A stretch of DNA of 16,424 nt, from the NCBI GenBank assembly GCA_007127495.1, contig SKZG01000220.1, positions 1 to 16,424 on the forward strand. The letters are read 5' to 3'. The notes under the pieces were generated by a model that saw nothing but the letters and a program-made list of their open reading frames with translations, ran no database searches and had not been told where the DNA came from. The position numbers and the translations under genes were made by a program. Source of the DNA: Planctomycetales bacterium (lineage in GTDB: Bacteria; Planctomycetota; Planctomycetia; Pirellulales; Thermoguttaceae). Shown in pieces: positions 12,694 through 16,424 of the stretch. Numbering within the stretch: position 1 is the first letter of the stretch; each line of letters starts with the position of its first letter.

Positions 12694-14850
12694 ATGCAAA
12701 GGCTGTACGGAGTGCCGCTGCTGGCAGCGGCGCTGCTGGCGGTTTCCGCCGGCACGGCAGACGCCTGCCACACCCGAGCAGCACGCTTCCGCTTTTTGAA
12801 GCGGGCATGCTGCGCGGCGGATGTCGTAAGCTGCAAGATGCAGTGTCACACGGTCATGAAGACCGTCAGGGACGTCGTGTACGAGCAACAGCCGTACACC
12901 GCGTATCGGATGGTTCACCAGCGGGTTGCGGTTCCACGGACGGTTACCTGCACCAAGCACGTGGCGGAAACCCGCTATTGCGAGCAAACCTACACGGTCA
13001 TGAAGCCGGTGTGGGAAACCCGCGTGCGAACGGTCAACTACTCGGTCGTGCGGCCGGTGTGGGAAACCCGGACCAAGGAAGTTTGCTACACGGTCATGAA
13101 GCCGGTGTGGGAAACGCACACGCGCGAAATCCCCTACACGGTCATGAAACCGGTCTGGGAAACCCGCACGCGCGAAATCCCCTACACGGTCATGAAACCG
13201 GTCTGGGAAACCCGGACGAAAGAGATTCCCTACACGGTCATGAAGCCCGTGTACGAAACCCGGACGAAGGAAATCCCCTACACGGTCATGAAGCCCGTGT
13301 ACGAAACCCGGACCCGCGAAATCCCCTACACGGTCACCAAACCGGTGTGGGAGACCCGCCAGAAGGAAGTGAGCTACACGGTCATGAGGCCCGTGTACGA
13401 AACGCGCGAGAGGGTTTGCCGCTACACCGTGCATAAGCCGGTTTGGGAAACCCGCACCAAGGAAATCCCCTACACGGTCATGAAGCCCGTGTACGAGACC
13501 CGGACCCGCGAAATCCCCTACACGGTGATGAAGCCGGTCCACGAAACGCGGCAAAAGGAAGTGACCTACACGGTCATGAAGCCGGTGTACGAGACGCGGG
13601 AAAGGGTGTGCCGCTATACGGTGCATAAGCCGGTTTGGGAAACCCGCACCAAGGAGGTTCCCTACACGGTGATGAAGCCCGTGTACGAAACCCGCGAGCG
13701 GCAAGTGCATTACAACGTCTGCAAGCCGGTGAAGTACACAAGGACGGTCCAGGTGGCTTCAGGACGGTGGGAAACCCAGGTCGACCCCTGCGCCCCCGTG
13801 GCCGATGCCTGCGCCCCGTGCGCTCCGGTGCGCCAGCGTCGAGTTTGGGTGCCCGAGGTCGTCGAGAAGGAGATCGAATGCACCAAGTGGGTCACCGAGA
13901 CGCACACGAAAACGGTCCCCTACACCGTGTGCCGGATGGTGCCGGAGCAGCGCGTGCGAACGGTTACGTACAAGACGTGCCGCATGGTGCCGGAAGTCGT
14001 TGAAAAACGCACTCCGTACACCGTATGCCGCATGGTGCCCGAGCAACGCGTCAAGACGGTCTCCTACACCGTGTGCAAGATGGTGCCCGAGCAACGCGTG
14101 CGAACCTGCACCTACACGGTCTGCAAGATGGTGCCAGAGCAGCGCGTGCGGACGGTCACCTACAAGGTGTGCCGCATGGTGCCGGAAGTCGTTGAAAAAC
14201 GCATTCCGTACACCGTGTGCCGCATGGTGCCCGAACAGCGCACCAAGACCGTCACCTACAAGGTATGCCGCATGGTTACCGAACAGCGCGTGCGAACCTG
14301 CACCTACACCGTGTGCCGGATGGTGCCCGAGCAGCGCGTGCGAACCTGCACGTACACCGTGTGCCGGATGGTGCCCGAGCAGCGCGTGCGGACGGTCACG
14401 TACAACGTGTGCCGTATGGTGCCCGAGCAACGCGTGCGGACCTGCACCTACAAAGTGTGCCGCATGGTGCCCGAGCAACGTGTGCGCACCTGCACCTACA
14501 AGACCTGCCGCATGGTGCCCGAGCAACGCGTGCGGACGGTCACCTACAAGGTGTGCCGTATGGTTAGGGAGTGCCGGCAGAAGCAGGTGCCGTACAAGGT
14601 GTGCCGCATGGTGCCCGAGCAGCGGGTGCGGAGGGTGCCGCACACCGTCATGAAGCCGGTCCAATACACGCGGACCGTGTACGACATGAAGGTGGTGCCC
14701 AAGAAGGTGGCCTACACGGCGTACCGACGGGTTCCGCGCGTGGTGCACCGGCAGGTTCCGGTTCAGGTGTGCTGCCCGGTTCCCGTGTGCCGCGAGCCGG
14801 CCGCTTGCGAGGCCCCGAAGGCCTGCGGGCCGGTGGGATGCGGCAACTAG
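12694..14850 (+). CDS. Secreted YTV-repeat protein (planctomycete cell-wall type)
   Basis: This 718-residue exported protein has a signal peptide MQRLYGVPLLAAALLAVSAG followed by TADA, then Cys25. After an irregular start it has two arrays of 16-residue repeats. Array 1 (12991-13710) has 15 units of the type YTVMKPVWETRTKEIP. A 70-residue Cys/Pro-rich divider (DPCAPVADACAPCAPV, then a basic linker) follows. Array 2 (13921-14640) has 15 units of the type YTVCRMVPEQRVRTCT. The C-terminus returns to array-1 style (HTVMKPVQYTRT) and ends in a Cys-rich tail, VCCPVPVCREPAACEAPKAC. YTV repeats are known from cell-wall proteins of Rhodopirellula and relatives. Array 2 has Cys at repeat position 4 in every unit and often at 15, which suggests disulphide cross-linking. 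AAGGAGG precedes the chosen ATG by 6 bases. Confidence 0.93.
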   Translation: MQRLYGVPLLAAALLAVSAGTADACHTRAARFRFLKRACCAADVVSCKMQCHTVMKTVRDVVYEQQPYTAYRMVHQRVAVPRTVTCTKHVAETRYCEQTYTVMKPVWETRVRTVNYSVVRPVWETRTKEVCYTVMKPVWETHTREIPYTVMKPVWETRTREIPYTVMKPVWETRTKEIPYTVMKPVYETRTKEIPYTVMKPVYETRTREIPYTVTKPVWETRQKEVSYTVMRPVYETRERVCRYTVHKPVWETRTKEIPYTVMKPVYETRTREIPYTVMKPVHETRQKEVTYTVMKPVYETRERVCRYTVHKPVWETRTKEVPYTVMKPVYETRERQVHYNVCKPVKYTRTVQVASGRWETQVDPCAPVADACAPCAPVRQRRVWVPEVVEKEIECTKWVTETHTKTVPYTVCRMVPEQRVRTVTYKTCRMVPEVVEKRTPYTVCRMVPEQRVKTVSYTVCKMVPEQRVRTCTYTVCKMVPEQRVRTVTYKVCRMVPEVVEKRIPYTVCRMVPEQRTKTVTYKVCRMVTEQRVRTCTYTVCRMVPEQRVRTCTYTVCRMVPEQRVRTVTYNVCRMVPEQRVRTCTYKVCRMVPEQRVRTCTYKTCRMVPEQRVRTVTYKVCRMVRECRQKQVPYKVCRMVPEQRVRRVPHTVMKPVQYTRTVYDMKVVPKKVAYTAYRRVPRVVHRQVPVQVCCPVPVCREPAACEAPKACGPVGCGN
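12991..13710 (+). repeat. Tandem array 1: fifteen 48-base coding repeats
   Basis: Fifteen units of exactly 48 bases fill 720 bases with no insertion or deletion. The protein consensus is Y-T-V-M-K-P-V-[WY]-E-T-R-x-[KR]-E-[IV]-x. Two units have His at position 4 (YTVHKPVWETRTKE), and both follow a unit ending ERVCR, so a 32-residue or larger block was duplicated within the array. Confidence 0.9.
13921..14640 (+). repeat. Tandem array 2: fifteen 48-base coding repeats
   Basis: Fifteen units of exactly 48 bases again fill 720 bases. The consensus is Y-[TK]-V-C-R-M-V-P-E-Q-R-V-R-T-[VC]-T. Two units carry the variant VPEVVEKR[TI]P, echoing VPEVVEKEIE in the divider just before the array. Every unit has Cys at position 4. 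Confidence 0.9.
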
Positions 14851-14909
14851 TAGCTTTCTGAGTGGGACCCTTCCGAGCACATCGGGAGGAATGGGTCTGG
14901 TTTTGACGG

Positions 14910-14945
14910 CGGCCCGGTCTGAATGGACCGGGCCGTCGTTTTTCC
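14910..14945 (+). terminator. Intrinsic terminator of the YTV gene
   Basis: CGGCCCGGTC (14910-14919) pairs over 10 bases with GACCGGGCCG (14926-14935) around a 6-base loop. TC, G and a run of five T follow. It lies 60 bases behind the YTV stop codon on the same strand. Confidence 0.8.
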
Positions 14946-15231
14946 GTTCTTGGGCGGCCAAACTGCTCTTGCCGTGCAGCGGCCGGAGCCGATATACTGC
15001 CGCCGTGCCGGCACGACGTTGGAAAGGTCTGCGCGCACCTTGGTACCTGCAATGCGTTGAGTAGGCCGTGCTGAATCGGTCCAGACAAGCGAGTACCGAG
15101 CGACTGGACCATACGCCCAAGATTTGTCAGGAACGTTTCAATATCTCACGTCGCAAAATGCCCGCAATGCGCACATTTTGGAAGCCGCGCGTTGGGTTGC
15201 GACCGCACGCCGTGTTTAGGGAGGAACCGCG
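14946..15231. other. Leader region before the parvulin/SurA-like gene
   Basis: No gene is seen here. Besides the promoter and the start-site palindrome, two hairpins are possible: GGTCCAG/CTGGACC (15078-15084 with 15104-15110) and CAAAATG/CATTTTG (15154-15160 with 15174-15180). A ribosome binding site AGGGAGGA ends about 6 bases before ATG 15232. The leader is long enough to hold regulatory RNA, but I recognise no known riboswitch. Confidence 0.4.
14969..14998 (+). promoter_or_regulatory. Probable promoter of the parvulin/SurA-like gene
   Basis: TTGCCG (14969-14974) and TATACT (14993-14998) are 18 bases apart. Transcription would start near 15005, giving a leader of about 225 bases. A perfect 12-base palindrome CGTGCCGGCACG (15004-15015) covers the predicted start site and could be an operator. 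Confidence 0.5.
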
Positions 15232-16424
15232 ATGAACCGAAAGAACCCCGTTCGCCAATTTGCATTGTCCCGTCGAAGGCTCAGCGTCCTTCTCGGCGGT
15301 GCCGCTGTACTGGTGGTTTGCGCCGTGCTGCGTTATAGCTGGGGACCGGAACAGGCCAGTGCCGACCCCCCTTCAATGAGCGCAGCAAGAAGCCCACGAG
15401 CCCCTGCGGCCCGCGGGCCGGCTGCGAAACCCGCACCGCCGAAGGCCGCTGCGCCGCCCGACGTGGTGGCCGAGGTGAACGGCCAGCCGATCACGCGGGC
15501 TCAACTGGCACGCGAGTCGCTGTTGCAGTTCGGCGAACCGGTCTTGGAAAGCCTTGTCAACAAACGCTTGATAGCCGAGGAGTGCCGGCGCCGCGGCCTG
15601 CAAATTACCGAAGCCGACGTGACGGCGGAAATCGAGCGCATGGCCGACCGTTTCAATTTGCCGGTCGACCAGTGGATGAAGCTTCTGGAGAGCGAGCGGG
15701 GCATCGGGCCCGCCGAGTATGCCAACGACATCATCTGGCCGACACTGGCACTGCGGGCTTTGGCGGGCGAACGGCTCCAAATCACGCGCGACGAGCTGCG
15801 CCGCATGTACGAAACCCAATACGGCGAGGCCGTCCAAGCCCGCCTGATCGCCGTCAGTAGCCGGGAAAAAGCCGAACAACTTCGCGCGAGAGCCCTCAGC
15901 GAGCCAAGCCAGTTCGGCCGCCTTGCGAAAGATCATAGCGAGGATCTGCCTAGTGCGTCGTCGATGGGCATGATCCAGCCCATCCGAAAACACGGCAGCT
16001 ATGAAGAAATCGAACAGGTGGCGTTCAGTATGGATCCGGGCGATGTTTCACCCGTAATCCATGCCGGGGGCCAGTACATCATCCTGAAGAAGGAAGGCGT
16101 ACTGCCGGCCCGAGCGGTCAAGTTCGAACAGGTCGCCCCGCAGCTCGAAGAGTTGATTCGCGACGGCAAGCTCCGGGAAGTATCGCAGGAGGTGTTCCAA
16201 ACATTGCAGAAAAAGACGCAAGTGGTCAATGTTCTGAACGACCCTCAGTTGCGGCAGCAGATGCCCGGTGTGGCGGCCGTCGTCGACGGCCGCCAAATTG
16301 CCATGAACGAATTGGCCGAGGAATGTATCAGCCGGCACGGGCGGGAGGTCCTGGATCGCCTCATTAGCCGGAGTCTTATTGAGCAAGCATGCAAGAGGCA
16401 GCAGGTCACGGTCACCGAGGCCGA
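15232..16424 (+). CDS. SurA/PrsA-like parvulin peptidyl-prolyl isomerase (partial)
   Basis: The first 397 residues of an envelope folding factor are present, and the gene continues past the window. A basic N-terminus and one hydrophobic helix (about residues 17-33) anchor it or serve as a signal. A Pro/Ala-rich linker follows to about 76. The first SurA_N-type segment is VVAEVNGQPITRAQLARESL (78-97) through LVNKRLIAEECRRRGLQITE. A parvulin domain spans about 202-290 (QARLIAVSSREKAEQL, FGRLAKDHSED, VAFSMDPGDVSPVI, GQYIILKKEG). A second SurA_N-type segment then begins at 347 (VAAVVDGRQIAMNELAEECI, LISRSLIEQACKRQQVTVTE). The protein therefore appears internally duplicated, and a second isomerase domain is expected beyond the edge. 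ATG 15232 has AGGGAGGA upstream. Confidence 0.85.
   Translation, partial: MNRKNPVRQFALSRRRLSVLLGGAAVLVVCAVLRYSWGPEQASADPPSMSAARSPRAPAARGPAAKPAPPKAAAPPDVVAEVNGQPITRAQLARESLLQFGEPVLESLVNKRLIAEECRRRGLQITEADVTAEIERMADRFNLPVDQWMKLLESERGIGPAEYANDIIWPTLALRALAGERLQITRDELRRMYETQYGEAVQARLIAVSSREKAEQLRARALSEPSQFGRLAKDHSEDLPSASSMGMIQPIRKHGSYEEIEQVAFSMDPGDVSPVIHAGGQYIILKKEGVLPARAVKFEQVAPQLEELIRDGKLREVSQEVFQTLQKKTQVVNVLNDPQLRQQMPGVAAVVDGRQIAMNELAEECISRHGREVLDRLISRSLIEQACKRQQVTVTEA

Noticed and set aside
12478..13710. 410-codon minus-strand open frame opposite YTV array 1
   Set aside because: It is the mirror of the 48-base repeats: any frame free of stops in one unit stays open through all. The plus-strand frame has a signal peptide, a ribosome binding site and a known repeat family.
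12991..13710. CRISPR-like regular repeats
   Set aside because: The units are directly adjacent, 48 bases long, in frame and without spacers. They are protein-coding tandem repeats.
13759..15120. 453-codon His-rich minus-strand frame opposite YTV array 2
   Set aside because: Same cause as opposite array 1. It also runs through the terminator and the next promoter, and has no ribosome binding site.

Overview
The window reads as chromosomal DNA of a planctomycete (Planctomycetota, probably Pirellulales-like). The strongest evidence is a 718-residue secreted protein built from 16-residue 'YTV' repeats, a family known as planctomycete cell-wall proteins. Supporting signs are a lone GspG-like pseudopilin with an Ala rather than Gly before the cleavage site, GC-rich coding sequence, and hairpin-type intergenic repeats. 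No complete insertion sequence, CRISPR array or rRNA is present.

Layout. Positions 1-80 hold the tail of a gene entering from the left. A monofunctional haem catalase follows (433-1887, +). Next is a toxin-antitoxin pair with its own promoter (2022-2258 and 2251 onward, +). Its ParE-like toxin is broken at codon 62 by a 132-bp fragment of an frr gene. On the minus strand, 6701 down to 2679 is the ribosomal/translation operon rpsB-tsf-pyrH-frr with a good sigma-70-type promoter, and a solitary SPPY-type DNA methyltransferase sits 10 bases behind frr. From about 6930 to 9330 (+) is an accessory block: a HEPN-like protein, an SH3-like unknown, a mid-section remnant of an Arf/SRPRB-like GTPase, and an AbiEii-like nucleotidyltransferase with a small overlapping partner. 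From 10946 down to 9397 (-) are mscL with a C-terminal zinc ribbon, a membrane-anchored unknown and a four-helix membrane protein. After that come tRNA-Gln(UUG) (-), the pseudopilin (-) between two REP/MITE-like palindromic units, the YTV protein (+) with a clear terminator, and a parvulin/SurA-like chaperone that runs off the right edge.

How it fits together. The minus-strand translation operon makes S2, EF-Ts, UMP kinase and ribosome recycling factor from one transcript of overlapping or closely spaced genes. The methyltransferase appears to be read from the same transcript. The YTV protein, the pseudopilin and the parvulin chaperone all belong to the envelope or secretion, but each has its own signals.

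The most informative feature is scarring. Two genes, the ParE toxin and the GTPase, are each cut off exactly where a copy of a piece of another gene in this window begins. The copies are 132 bp of frr and 23 bp of the 9923-10426 gene. The frr copy differs from the resident frr by ten bases, nine of them synonymous, so it diverged while part of a working gene. It therefore probably came from a related genome and not from recent local duplication. I did not find a convincing wholly new multi-gene system. The best candidates for follow-up are the frr/methyltransferase arrangement, the HEPN/SH3-like pair, and the exact 15 + 15 repeat architecture of the YTV protein.
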